Positions 1 through 5,667 of a stretch of 26,666 nucleotides of DNA are shown here, in pieces. The translations under genes and the position numbers were made by a program. The notes under the pieces were generated by a model. It worked only from the letters and a program-made list of their open reading frames with translations, was not told the origin of the DNA and searched no databases. The DNA is taken from positions 1 through 26,666 of the forward strand of contig NZ_QRVE01000023.1 in assembly GCF_003462685.1 (NCBI RefSeq). Reading direction: 5' to 3'. The stretch comes from Collinsella sp. AF23-4AC (GTDB lineage Bacteria > Actinomycetota > Coriobacteriia > Coriobacteriales > Coriobacteriaceae). How positions within the stretch are numbered: the first letter of the stretch is position 1; each line of letters starts with the position of its first letter.

Positions 1-6
1 CAGCCA

Positions 7-47
7 TAAAAAAGCCTCCCATTTCTTGTGTCCAAGAAATGGGAGGC
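7..47 (-). terminator. Rho-independent terminator, probably the original guaA terminator
   Basis: Arms at 14-28 and 33-47 are perfectly complementary around a 4-nt loop, and on the minus strand they are followed by a run of six T (8-13). No intact minus-strand gene lies directly upstream. The nearest stop codon is the guaA-like TAG at 116-118, about 70 nt away. This fits a guaA terminator that was separated from guaA by the inserted island. The strand and structure are seen; the link to guaA is inferred. Confidence 0.85.
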
Positions 48-115
48 AGTTCAATTCTACCTGGGGCTTCATTGCTATTCACTACCTTTTGTGACGTGCC
101 GCATTAGACCCTCGG

Positions 116-132
116 CTACTCCCACTCGATGG
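116..132. repeat. Left copy of the guaA 3'-end direct repeat (putative att site)
   Basis: Seventeen bases match the end of guaA at 10248-10264 in the same orientation with one mismatch; bases 120-132 (TCCCACTCGATGG) are identical. On the minus strand they read Ile-Glu-Trp-Glu-stop, the C-terminus of GuaA. The frame closes again at 152-154, so this is not a gene. It is best read as the distal attachment site left by integration at the 3' end of guaA. Confidence 0.7.
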
Positions 133-584
133 CTTTGGTTCTGTCGTCCCGTCATTCCAGTTGCACCCAGTTTCCGGCATCGACACGGAACGCGTGCCGC
201 CGAATGACGCGATGTCGCGTTTCGTCGGCTTCGGGGACAAAAGCTGGGACAACCTCAAAAACTTTTTTCAAACTCAGGGGTTTGAGTTTTTGTTTTTGTC
301 CCAAAGGGCGCGGCGGGCCGCCTTTGGAGGCTCGATGGCGCCGAAAACGCCCGTTTCGAAACTCAACCGCCCTTCAGCCTGCAAGCCGCCAGCTGCAATC
401 GCAAATGATTGGTCGCGGGCGGTTTCCAACGCGATTCCAAATCCGCAGGTCAGGCGACTGCGCTGCTGACAGGGAAAGGGAGTCGTATCAGGCGGCTTGC
501 CCATGAGTCGACGATGAGGCCTCCACCGAATGTCGAGAACATGCTGGTAAAATAGGCCATACTTTTTATGACAGGAGACCGAGC
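133..584. other. Gene-free stretch upstream of the Abi gene
   Basis: No open frame here has a credible start, ribosome site or recognisable product. The only clear structure is the long hairpin at 247-303. A possible -10 (TAAAAT, 547-552) lies before the Abi gene, but no convincing -35 box goes with it. The stretch may be decayed island DNA. Confidence 0.5.
247..303. repeat. Long imperfect hairpin, possible bidirectional terminator
   Basis: Nested inverted repeats share one centre. The inner arms are AAACTCA (271-277) and TGAGTTT (284-290) around GGGGTT. Next out are CAAAAAC (257-263) and GTTTTTG (293-299). The outermost are GGGACAA (247-253) and TTGTCCC (297-303), which overlap the previous pair. 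T runs lie on both strands next to the inner stem, so it could end transcripts from either side. The function is not known. Confidence 0.5.
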
Positions 585-1547
585 ATGGCCGAACCCCACG
601 ATAGGAAGCCGATCCTCACGATCGAGCAGCAGATAGAGCACCTCAAGCAGAAGGGCGTAGCCTTCGAGCTGTGTTCCGAGGAAGAGGCCGCGGACTACCT
701 GCGCGACAAGTGCAACTTCTTCAAGCTCGCATCCTACCGCAAACTCTTCTCGAAATACGAGGGAGGCCCGCGCGACGGCCGCTACGTAGACCTCGACTTC
801 GGCCAGCTGCGCCTGCTCGCGGCGCTCGACCAGGAGCTGCGCCACGCCCTGCTCGGCATGACGCTCGACATCGAGCACTTCCAGAAGGTGACACTGCTTC
901 GCGAGATGGAGGACCGCGGAGAGGACGGCTACGCCATCGTGGCCGACTACATGGCATCGCTTACCACTGCAAACAGGGAGTACCGCCTGCGCGAGCTCAA
1001 GATGAGCGGCCGCAGCCCCTACAGCTCGAGCCTCTACGCGAAGTACTCCGGCGACATGCCTGCCTGGGCCTTCCTTGAGCTCACCTCGTTCGGCACCCTC
1101 ATCGACTTCGTGCGCTTCTGCGCCAGGCGATGGGGCGACAGGCGCCTCGAGGCCTCCCACTACGACCTCAAGCGCGTGAAGTCCGTCCGCAACTGCGCCG
1201 CGCACGGCTCGTGCCTGATCAACTGCTTCGCCGAGAGGGGCGCCGCCCGGGGCTCGGCGTCCAGCGGCGTCTCCCGAAGGGTCGCCGCCGTGGGGATTCC
1301 CAAGGCGACCAGGAGGAAGTGGATGGGGAACACGGCCATGCAGGAGGTCGCGACCGTGCTCGTGGCGCACTCCGGCTTGGTACCCGAGGGCTCCTCGCGC
1401 TCGCGCGCCGCATCCGAGCTCGCCGAGATGTTCGCCAGGGCCGACGGCGAAACCGAGGCGCTGCCCGACAAGGGGCCCGACGCCGCAGCTCGCTCCGCGC
1501 TCGAGTTCCTTCGCAGGTTGACAGAATCGCTCGGGTTGGTAGAATAG
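585..1547 (+). CDS. AbiF/AbiD-like abortive infection protein (Abi_2 family, HEPN RNase)
   Basis: This 320-residue protein fits the Abi_2 family: an N-terminal L-x-x-x-G segment, NFFKLASYRKLF around residues 43-54, a helical core with D-x-x-LRHALL, and the HEPN nuclease motif R202-N-C-A-A-H207 (R-x4-H). HEPN proteins of this type cut RNA, and Abi proteins stop growth of phage-infected cells. AbiF-type members are reported to pair with a structured RNA that acts as antitoxin, and to be close to the ancestor of Cas13. Here two short-RNA units follow at once, the first promoter lying inside the gene's own end. The ATG has GGAGA (573-577) upstream. The tail after residue 225 is rich in Ala and Arg and less conserved-looking. 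AbiF rather than AbiD is an inference. Confidence 0.85.
   Translation: MAEPHDRKPILTIEQQIEHLKQKGVAFELCSEEEAADYLRDKCNFFKLASYRKLFSKYEGGPRDGRYVDLDFGQLRLLAALDQELRHALLGMTLDIEHFQKVTLLREMEDRGEDGYAIVADYMASLTTANREYRLRELKMSGRSPYSSSLYAKYSGDMPAWAFLELTSFGTLIDFVRFCARRWGDRRLEASHYDLKRVKSVRNCAAHGSCLINCFAERGAARGSASSGVSRRVAAVGIPKATRRKWMGNTAMQEVATVLVAHSGLVPEGSSRSRAASELAEMFARADGETEALPDKGPDAAARSALEFLRRLTESLGLVE
1518..1545 (+). promoter_or_regulatory. Sigma-70-type promoter P1 of the first short RNA
   Basis: A consensus -35 box TTGACA (1518-1523) is followed after 16 bp by the -10 box TAGAAT (1540-1545), whose last base is the first base of the Abi stop codon TAG. Transcription would begin near 1552. The boxes are placed so that no protein could be made from the transcript but a short RNA could. 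Confidence 0.7.
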
Positions 1548-1551
1548 CCTG

Positions 1552-1614
1552 CAGATAGCAAAACCTTCACGGTTTTAGGGGCGGACTTGCGCAAGCGACT
1601 CTGCCCTATTTTTA
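1552..1614 (+). ncRNA. Short structured RNA, copy 1, downstream of the Abi gene
   Basis: Predicted RNA of about 60 nt. It has a 5' hairpin, AAAACC (1560-1565) with GGTTTT (1571-1576). A second stem, GGGGCGGA (1578-1585) with TCTGCCCT (1600-1607), has an inner CTTG/CAAG pairing and is followed by TTTTT (1609-1613), so it also serves as the terminator. Promoter P1 precedes it. The 20 bases 1594-1613 are identical to 1725-1744 in copy 2. By analogy with reported AbiF systems, this is a candidate RNA antitoxin or cofactor of the Abi HEPN protein. Boundaries and function are inferred. Confidence 0.65.
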
Positions 1615-1652
1615 TATTCACTCGCTATAGGAGACGGGTGATACCTGGGTCA

Positions 1653-1680
1653 ATGACAGAACTGAGAAGCCCGGAATAAT
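1653..1680 (+). promoter_or_regulatory. Sigma-70-type promoter P2 of the second short RNA
   Basis: ATGACA (1653-1658), a 16-bp spacer and AATAAT (1675-1680) give the same layout and spacing as P1. Each box differs from consensus at one base. The predicted start is near 1687. Confidence 0.6.
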
Positions 1681-1686
1681 GGAGCC

Positions 1687-1746
1687 AGTTAGAAACCCTC
1701 GGGTTTGCGGGGCGGGATCGTGAGAGCGACTCTGCCCTATTTTTTC
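1687..1746 (+). ncRNA. Short structured RNA, copy 2
   Basis: Same two-hairpin plan as copy 1. A 5' stem AAACC (1693-1697) pairs with GGTTT (1702-1706) around CTCG. A terminator stem, 1709-1716 with 1731-1738, has inner TCG/CGA and ends in six T. The loops and the base of the first stem differ from copy 1 but pairing is kept, as expected if structure rather than sequence is selected. The start-to-start distance between copies is about 135 bp. Confidence 0.65.
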
Positions 1747-1786
1747 CTCCGTCTGCCCCAACCAAGTAGTTCGAAGATAGCCTGTA

Positions 1787-1812
1787 GGTGTCCTCATGGG
1801 CGCCTTTTATCT
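1787..1812 (+). terminator. Hairpin terminator, related to the one at 8600
   Basis: GGTGTCC (1787-1793) pairs with GGGCGCC (1798-1804), using G-T pairs, and TTTTATCTT follows. Bases 1795-1809 are identical to 8608-8622. The other arm has drifted, so this may be a weaker, older copy of the same terminator. Confidence 0.45.
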
Positions 1813-1823
1813 TCAGGGAATCA

Positions 1824-1871
1824 GTCGCTCGTTCATGAACGCAGCCATCGGCCGCTTCATGAACGAGCGAC
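1824..1871. repeat. Perfect 16-bp inverted repeat
   Basis: Arms at 1824-1839 (GTCGCTCGTTCATGAA) and 1856-1871 are perfect complements around a 16-nt loop. No T run follows on either strand. It could be a binding site, a stable RNA hairpin or the foot of a lost element; the sequence does not decide. Confidence 0.6.
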
Positions 1872-1920
1872 CGGCTTGACCTAGATCGAACCGCCTTCAT
1901 CTCCGTCTAGGCGCCGGCAA

Positions 1921-1950
1921 TCAACATCGTAAATCCGCGCGTGCTACAAT
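1921..1950 (+). promoter_or_regulatory. Possible promoter of the yjdF leader
   Basis: TCAACA (1921-1926) and TACAAT (1945-1950), 18 bp apart, resemble -35 and -10 boxes and would start the transcript near 1957, just at the structured leader. The -35 match is weak. Confidence 0.35.
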
Positions 1951-1956
1951 GCGGGC

Positions 1957-2070
1957 ACCAGAGATGAAAACACAGTCCCCGTCGGGTAGTCGTGGGCGTG
2001 CGGGAGTCCGCATCAGTAACCTGCCTCCTTGGTTGTCCCTTCTCTGCATGGCCATCTACATAAAGGAGGA
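1957..2070 (+). ncRNA. Candidate yjdF riboswitch leader
   Basis: The 120-nt leader of a YjdF-family gene is rich in stems, for example TGCGG (2009-2013) with CCGCA (2018-2022) around GAGT, and has a GAGATGAAAACACAG segment near its 5' end. YjdF genes in many bacteria are controlled by the yjdF riboswitch, which binds azaaromatic compounds. CCTCCTT (2024-2030) is a perfect complement of the ribosome site AAGGAGG (2063-2069), giving a plausible on/off switch for translation. Class assignment rests on gene context and partial resemblance, not on a covariance search. Confidence 0.55.
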
Positions 2071-2077
2071 ACCAGCC

Positions 2078-2497
2078 ATGCAGATCAGCGTGTCGTCCAC
2101 CCTGACCGTATATCACGACGGCCGGTTTTGGGTCGGGCTGGCGGAGCGCGTCGAGGACGGGAGGTACGGCGTCGCCCGCATCGTCTTCGGCGCGGAGCCG
2201 TCCGATGAGGAGATCCTGCGATTCGTTACAAGCAAATGGGCGAAGCTCGCGTTCTTCGGTGACGATCCGTCCGAGGCGAGCGAGCCCGCGAAGAACCCCA
2301 AGAAACGCGCCCGCGAGGCGGCGAAAGCACTTAAGCAGCCGGCGATGAGCACCAAGGCGCAGCAGGCGCTCGCGAATCAGCGGGAGACGATGAAGCGGGA
2401 ATCGGCCCAAGCAAGAAGCCAGCGTCGCGCGGACGAGACGGAGGCGCGCTTCGAGCAGCGAAAGCTGAAGCGCAAGCGGAAGCATCGCGGGCATTGA
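2078..2497 (+). CDS. yjdF: YjdF-family protein (DUF2992)
   Basis: This 139-residue protein starts with the family signature LTVYHDGRFWVGLAER, continues through YGVARIVFGAEPSDEEILRFV, and ends in a strongly basic, Lys/Arg-rich helical tail. This is the usual layout and length for YjdF/DUF2992 proteins of Gram-positive bacteria. Their biochemical role is unsettled; the tie to the azaaromatic-sensing riboswitch suggests a part in coping with toxic heterocyclic compounds. The ATG at 2078 is chosen because AAAGGAGG ends 8 nt upstream and the family match begins right after it; an in-frame ATG at 1949 lies inside the structured leader. A strong hairpin follows the stop. Confidence 0.85.
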   Translation: MQISVSSTLTVYHDGRFWVGLAERVEDGRYGVARIVFGAEPSDEEILRFVTSKWAKLAFFGDDPSEASEPAKNPKKRAREAAKALKQPAMSTKAQQALANQRETMKRESAQARSQRRADETEARFEQRKLKRKRKHRGH

Positions 2498-2525
2498 TCG
2501 CCATTTGCAGCAAGCCTCATACAGA

Positions 2526-2558
2526 AGCGGTGTCGGTTCCATTTGAACCGACACCGCT
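2526..2558. terminator. Perfect 14-bp hairpin between convergent genes
   Basis: AGCGGTGTCGGTTC (2526-2539) pairs with 2545-2558 around CATTT. It lies between the yjdF end and the end of the minus-strand GyrI-like fragment, so it probably serves both as a terminator. No long T run is present on either side. Confidence 0.55.
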
Positions 2559-2580
2559 ATCTATTGCGTCGCTCGTTTCG

Positions 2581-2907
2581 CTAAATCAACTTTATAGGAT
2601 GGCGGATTACGGTCTTGAGCTTCTCCGGCGCGCACTTGCGCGGGTCGGAGAGGTAGATCTCGTGATGGAGACGGGATTCGGAGAAATCGGGGGCGTAGCC
2701 CTCCTCCGCTGCAAATGCGCGCATGGCGTCTATGGTCGCCGGCTCGCCGTCGTAAGGCCCGGTGTGCATGCACTGAACGCAAAGGCCCTCGCCGACCCTC
2801 AGCAGCTCGACCGCCGAGAAGTCCAGCTTCTTCTTGGCGGCAGCTTCCGAAACGGCCCAATCGAAGTCCTCTCGGGTGACGAAATCGGGCGGGCGGATGT
2901 TCGGCAT
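2581..2907 (-). pseudogene. GyrI-like small-molecule-binding protein, 5'-truncated
   Basis: The 108 codons match the C-terminal half of the GyrI-like (SOUL/Rob-type) family of about 200 residues: RPPDFVTREDFDWAV, EGLCVQCMHTGPYDGEPATI, HHEIYLSDPRKCAPEKLKTV. The usual N-terminal 90 residues or so are missing. The frame stays open for about 27 codons upstream of the ATG but runs into the hxlR-like gene without a start or ribosome site. Full-length family members bind hydrophobic drugs and often sit beside regulators. Here the gene was probably cut by a recombination event next to the HxlR gene. A short functional domain is possible but less likely. Confidence 0.7.
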
Positions 2908-2975
2908 TTTGCCGCTCCAGCAGCGCCTCGTTTCCCACGTCGTCGTGAAGCGAGTGCCGCCGAGTGACGCGTCTG

Positions 2976-3302
2976 CTACGGAACAATCGCCTTGTAATAG
3001 GCGCCGAAGTCTGCGAGCGAGTCTATAACGGGCATCATTTGCCGGCCGAGCTCGGTGAGCCCGTACTCAACGCGGGGAGGGTTTTCACCATAGTCGTGGC
3101 GAAAGACGAGGCCGTCATCCTCCAGCTGGCGCAGGCTGTCGGTAAGCACCTTCTGAGAGATGCCTTCAAGGTCGCGGCGCAACTCGTTGAAGCGCCAGGG
3201 CCGCTTGCGCAAGTTGCGAATGATGAGCAGCTTCCACTTGCCGCCGATGAGCGCCACCGCCGTCGCTACCGGACACTCCGGAAGTTCCTCTTTGGCCATC
3301 AC
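2976..3302 (-). CDS. HxlR-family winged helix-turn-helix regulator
   Basis: The protein of about 108 residues has the hallmark C10-P-V-A-x-A-x-x-x-IGGKWKLLIIRNL, then RFNELRRDLEGISQKVLTDSLRQLEDDGLV and a wing with RVEYGLTELG. HxlR regulators bind as dimers and often sense aldehydes, quinones or hypochlorite through the N-terminal cysteine. A GTG at 3300-3302 lies 7 nt after AAGGAGG and an ATG follows directly at 3297-3299; either may be used. The divergent cupin gene across 152 bp, and the inverted repeat between them, suggest that it controls that gene and itself. Confidence 0.9.
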   Translation of the reverse strand: MMAKEELPECPVATAVALIGGKWKLLIIRNLRKRPWRFNELRRDLEGISQKVLTDSLRQLEDDGLVFRHDYGENPPRVEYGLTELGRQMMPVIDSLADFGAYYKAIVP

Positions 3303-3341
3303 GGGAGGCCCTCCTTCTTGATCGTGCCGGTTTCACAAAAA

Positions 3342-3369
3342 AGTACGTAGTTACATATAAGTGCGTACT
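3342..3369. promoter_or_regulatory. Inverted-repeat operator between hxlR-like and cupin genes
   Basis: AGTACG (3342-3347) and CGTACT (3364-3369) are perfect complements with 16 bp between them, centred in the divergent intergenic region. HxlR proteins typically bind spaced inverted repeats of this kind, with TAC/GTA cores. Binding is inferred. Confidence 0.5.
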
Positions 3370-3454
3370 CGCTTTTGCATGCACTATCACGTGAAATATA
3401 GCTCAAGCGGGATATGCCCGCAAGGCAAATCGGTTCTCTGAGAGAGGAAATACT

Positions 3455-3808
3455 ATGGTTAACTACGCGAAGACCAGCACTGGTGACGAAGGTCGCGTCG
3501 AGCTGCACGAGGCGCTCGGCCTCACCGGGGCAGAGGTGAGCATCAACAAGCTTCCCGCCGGCGCCGACGTTCCGTTCGTCCATGCGCACAAGGAAAACGA
3601 GGAAATCTACGGCGTGCTCGAGGGCGCTGGCACGGCCACCATCGACGATGAGGATATCGAGCTTGCAGCCGGCGACTGGCTGCGCATCTCCCCCGCTGCG
3701 CGCCGCAGGTTCCGCGCCGCGGCCGACTCGGGCATCACCTACGTCTGCATCCAGGTCAAGCAGGGCTCCCTCGGCGCCTTCACCGCCGACGACGCCATTA
3801 TGTGCTAA
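3455..3808 (+). CDS. Small single-domain cupin protein
   Basis: This 117-residue beta-barrel protein has the first cupin motif F-V-H43-A-H45-K-E-N-E49-E-I-Y-x-V-L-E-G and a second motif GDWLRISPAARRRF, where the usual metal-binding His is replaced by Arg. The metal site would then rely on two His and Glu49, so activity may be altered or absent. Such proteins are often quinone-, sugar- or aldehyde-related enzymes or sensors; the substrate cannot be named. A ribosome site (GAGAGG, 3442-3447) precedes the ATG. It is transcribed divergently from the HxlR regulator, its probable controller. Confidence 0.85.
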   Translation: MVNYAKTSTGDEGRVELHEALGLTGAEVSINKLPAGADVPFVHAHKENEEIYGVLEGAGTATIDDEDIELAAGDWLRISPAARRRFRAAADSGITYVCIQVKQGSLGAFTADDAIMC

Positions 3809-4002
3809 TTCTGATTCGGGAATACGGCAAGGCTACTAACCCCATCTTTGAGGTGTTCTACCTTGACAATGCCCACGGTATCATCGTCGTTGTCTCTGCC
3901 TTTTGCAGGGATGGGTTTCTCCGATGCGTTCTTGCCGTATATCCGCACGAAGCTGGGCATTGCTGCGCAAAACTCGGGCCCTGCCGGGTTTTCGCTTGAC
4001 GC

Positions 4003-4080
4003 AAGGCCGTGTTCGAGGAGCAGAAGGCCCGCATGGAGTTGGAGATACGCGCCGCCTGCCCAGAATGGGCCTACGCTTAA
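4003..4080 (+). pseudogene. C-terminal remnant of an unrecognised gene
   Basis: After an in-frame TGA (3997-3999) there are 25 codons reading KAVFEEQKARMELEIRAACP and ending EWAYA-stop, which looks like a charged, helical protein tail rather than random sequence. There is no start codon or ribosome site in reach, so it would be the end of a deleted gene. The rest of 3809-4076 shows nothing clear. Confidence 0.3.
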
Positions 4081-4637
4081 GATGAGCTACGGGAATCGTG
4101 GCGACTTGACACCGCTCGCATGCCTCCTTCGGAATAGGCGCCGAGCAGCTCCTGTGCATGGGCGAACTCAGGCCCTCGCCTCCAGCCGAGCAGGCGGTTG
4201 ACGGCCAGATTGCCCTGGACGTTGTGGACGAAGAGCAGGAAGGCGTCTTCGTGCGAAAGCCCGGTCTTCTCCATGATCGAGGGAACCATTTGCTCGGTGC
4301 CGCGCTCGACGACGTGCTGTGCCACGCGGGCATACGCGTCGTCATCCAAGTAGAGCAGATAATAGTCCTCGTTTGCCGGCGGGCGCTGGCAGAGGGCCCC
4401 CGCTTCCGTTCCTCCGAGTGGGGGTGCCGCCGCCAGGGCCTCGTCGATAAGCGCGTCGAGCAGCGCGAACTTGTCCTCGTAGTGCAGATAGAACGTGCCG
4501 CGGTTGATATCAGCGCGGCGGCAGATGTCCGCCACCGTCATCTTCGCGAAGCCGACCTCGGCAATCAGCGCGAAGAACGCCTCCTGTATGACCGAGAGGG
4601 TGTAGCGCCGCCGGCGGTCGATCTTGGTTTCTCCCAT
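4077..4637 (-). CDS. TetR/AcrR-family regulator
   Basis: This 186-residue regulator has the TetR N-terminal DNA-binding domain: RRYTLSVIQEAFFALIAEVG, MTVADICRRADINRGTFYLH and YEDKFALLDALIDE, the helix-turn-helix being around residues 31-52. The C-terminal half (about 80-170) is a ligand-binding helical domain that names no ligand. The ATG at 4635-4637 fits the domain start and has GGAG 5 nt upstream; an in-frame ATG farther upstream would add a non-homologous leader. The gene faces the three-gene radical-SAM operon across 143 bp and is its likely repressor. Its stop overlaps the tail of the + strand remnant. Confidence 0.88.
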   Translation of the reverse strand: MGETKIDRRRRYTLSVIQEAFFALIAEVGFAKMTVADICRRADINRGTFYLHYEDKFALLDALIDEALAAAPPLGGTEAGALCQRPPANEDYYLLYLDDDAYARVAQHVVERGTEQMVPSIMEKTGLSHEDAFLLFVHNVQGNLAVNRLLGWRRGPEFAHAQELLGAYSEGGMRAVSSRHDSRSSS

Positions 4638-4681
4638 CGCCTCTCCAATCTGAGTCGTTTGACAATGTCCAGTAGCTGTTC

Positions 4682-4762
4682 GTTTATCGACAGGTGCACG
4701 CGTTTGTTCATTGCCCCTGCGAAAATCAACAAGGATACTGTTTATAGACACCTGTTTATTAT
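4682..4762. promoter_or_regulatory. Divergent promoter region with paired repeats, TetR operon
   Basis: Two related 15-mers, GTTTATCGACAGGTG (4682-4696) and GTTTATAGACACCTG (4740-4754), match at 12 positions; their ends ACAGGTG and CACCTGT are also complementary. CTGTTTAT occurs twice (4738-4745, 4752-4759). A likely -10 TATTAT (4757-4762) overlaps the second repeat, so a bound regulator would block it. TetR binding is inferred. Confidence 0.4.
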
Positions 4763-4780
4763 AGCTGAAAGGGAGCACGG

Positions 4781-4981
4781 ATGACCCTGTGCGAGAAGCT
4801 CGGCATCGGGCTTGTCAGCCGATCGTTTTCCCATTGGGCCGTCTATCGAAACGGCGGCACGTCATACGATTTGAGCGATTGCGAGCCTGCTGCTTGCAAG
4901 CAAGATATCGAGGCTTTTGCCCGCAAGGTGGGGGAGGCTGATTGCGTGTTTACGGGAGAGGCAGGTAGGCAGGCGTTATGA
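4781..4981 (+). CDS. Small unknown protein, first gene of the radical-SAM operon
   Basis: This 66-residue protein has no family I recognise. It has four cysteines (Cys4, Cys34, Cys39, Cys55), no signal peptide and no membrane segment. GGGAG (4771-4775) sits 5 nt before the ATG. Its stop codon overlaps the start of the next gene (ATGA), which argues that it is translated and linked to the DUF5131 protein. It might be a partner or substrate of the radical enzymes, or a cut-down remnant of a larger protein. Confidence 0.55.
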   Translation: MTLCEKLGIGLVSRSFSHWAVYRNGGTSYDLSDCEPAACKQDIEAFARKVGEADCVFTGEAGRQAL

Positions 4982-5667
4982 GCATCTGCATCAAAAATCA
5001 GATTCAGAATATGAATATCGTCATCGGCTGCACGGTGGGGTGTCCATATTGCTATGCCCGTAACAATGTGAAACGTTGGCATATGATCGACGACTTCGCT
5101 GATCCTGCGTTCTTCCCGAGCAAGCTCAAGATGATGGAAAAGAAACGCCCGCAGAACTTTCTCCTTACCGGCATGAGCGATCTCTCCGGGTGGAAGCTGG
5201 AATGGCGAGACGAGGTATTTGCAAAGATCCATGAGAATCCACAGCATCAGTTCCTGTTCCTGACCAAGAGACCCGATTTGCTGGATTTAGATACCGACCT
5301 GGAAAACGCATGGTTCGGCGTTACGGTGACGAGGAAAGCGGAGCTGTGGCGTATCGACGCCCTTCGGAAAAACGTCAAAGCAAATCACTTCTTCGTTACT
5401 TTTGAGCCGCTATTCGACGATCCCGGTACGGTCGACCTTTCCGGAATCAACTGGATCGTCGTCGGTACCATGACCGGGGCGCAGAGCAGGAAGGTTCATA
5501 CGGAACCGGAGTGGGCATGGTCTTTGACGGACCAGGCGCACGCGCTTGGCATTCCAATATTTATGAAGGAAGACCTCGTCTCTGTCATAGGGGACGAAAA
5601 CATGATTCAGGAATTGCCGGAAGAATTCGAAAGAGTGCTGGAGGTGCAGAGAACATGGCGGAAGTGA
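4978..5667 (+). CDS. DUF5131 (phage Gp37/Gp68-like) radical-SAM-type protein
   Basis: This 229-residue protein has C18-T-V-G-C22-P-Y-C25, the CxxxCxxC pattern that holds the 4Fe-4S cluster in radical SAM enzymes. It has family segments NFLLTGMSDL, FLFLTKRPD, WFGVTVTRK, FFVTFEPLF and NWIVVGTMTG. DUF5131 proteins occur in phages and mobile elements and are thought to be radical SAM enzymes of unknown substrate. It overlaps both neighbours: 4 nt with the small gene upstream and 13 nt with the next, so the three are translated together. Base composition is visibly more AT-rich than the core genes, suggesting transfer from a Clostridia-like source. Confidence 0.88.
   Translation: MSICIKNQIQNMNIVIGCTVGCPYCYARNNVKRWHMIDDFADPAFFPSKLKMMEKKRPQNFLLTGMSDLSGWKLEWRDEVFAKIHENPQHQFLFLTKRPDLLDLDTDLENAWFGVTVTRKAELWRIDALRKNVKANHFFVTFEPLFDDPGTVDLSGINWIVVGTMTGAQSRKVHTEPEWAWSLTDQAHALGIPIFMKEDLVSVIGDENMIQELPEEFERVLEVQRTWRK

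Noticed and set aside
116..154. A truncated second guaA gene
   Set aside because: Only the last few codons match; the frame hits a stop at 152-154, so it is an att-like repeat rather than a gene fragment.
450..1370. 306-codon minus-strand frame over the Abi gene
   Set aside because: Composition is typical of a shadow frame (AVGAAAAHLELAQ-like) and the Abi_2 frame has the family motifs and a ribosome site.
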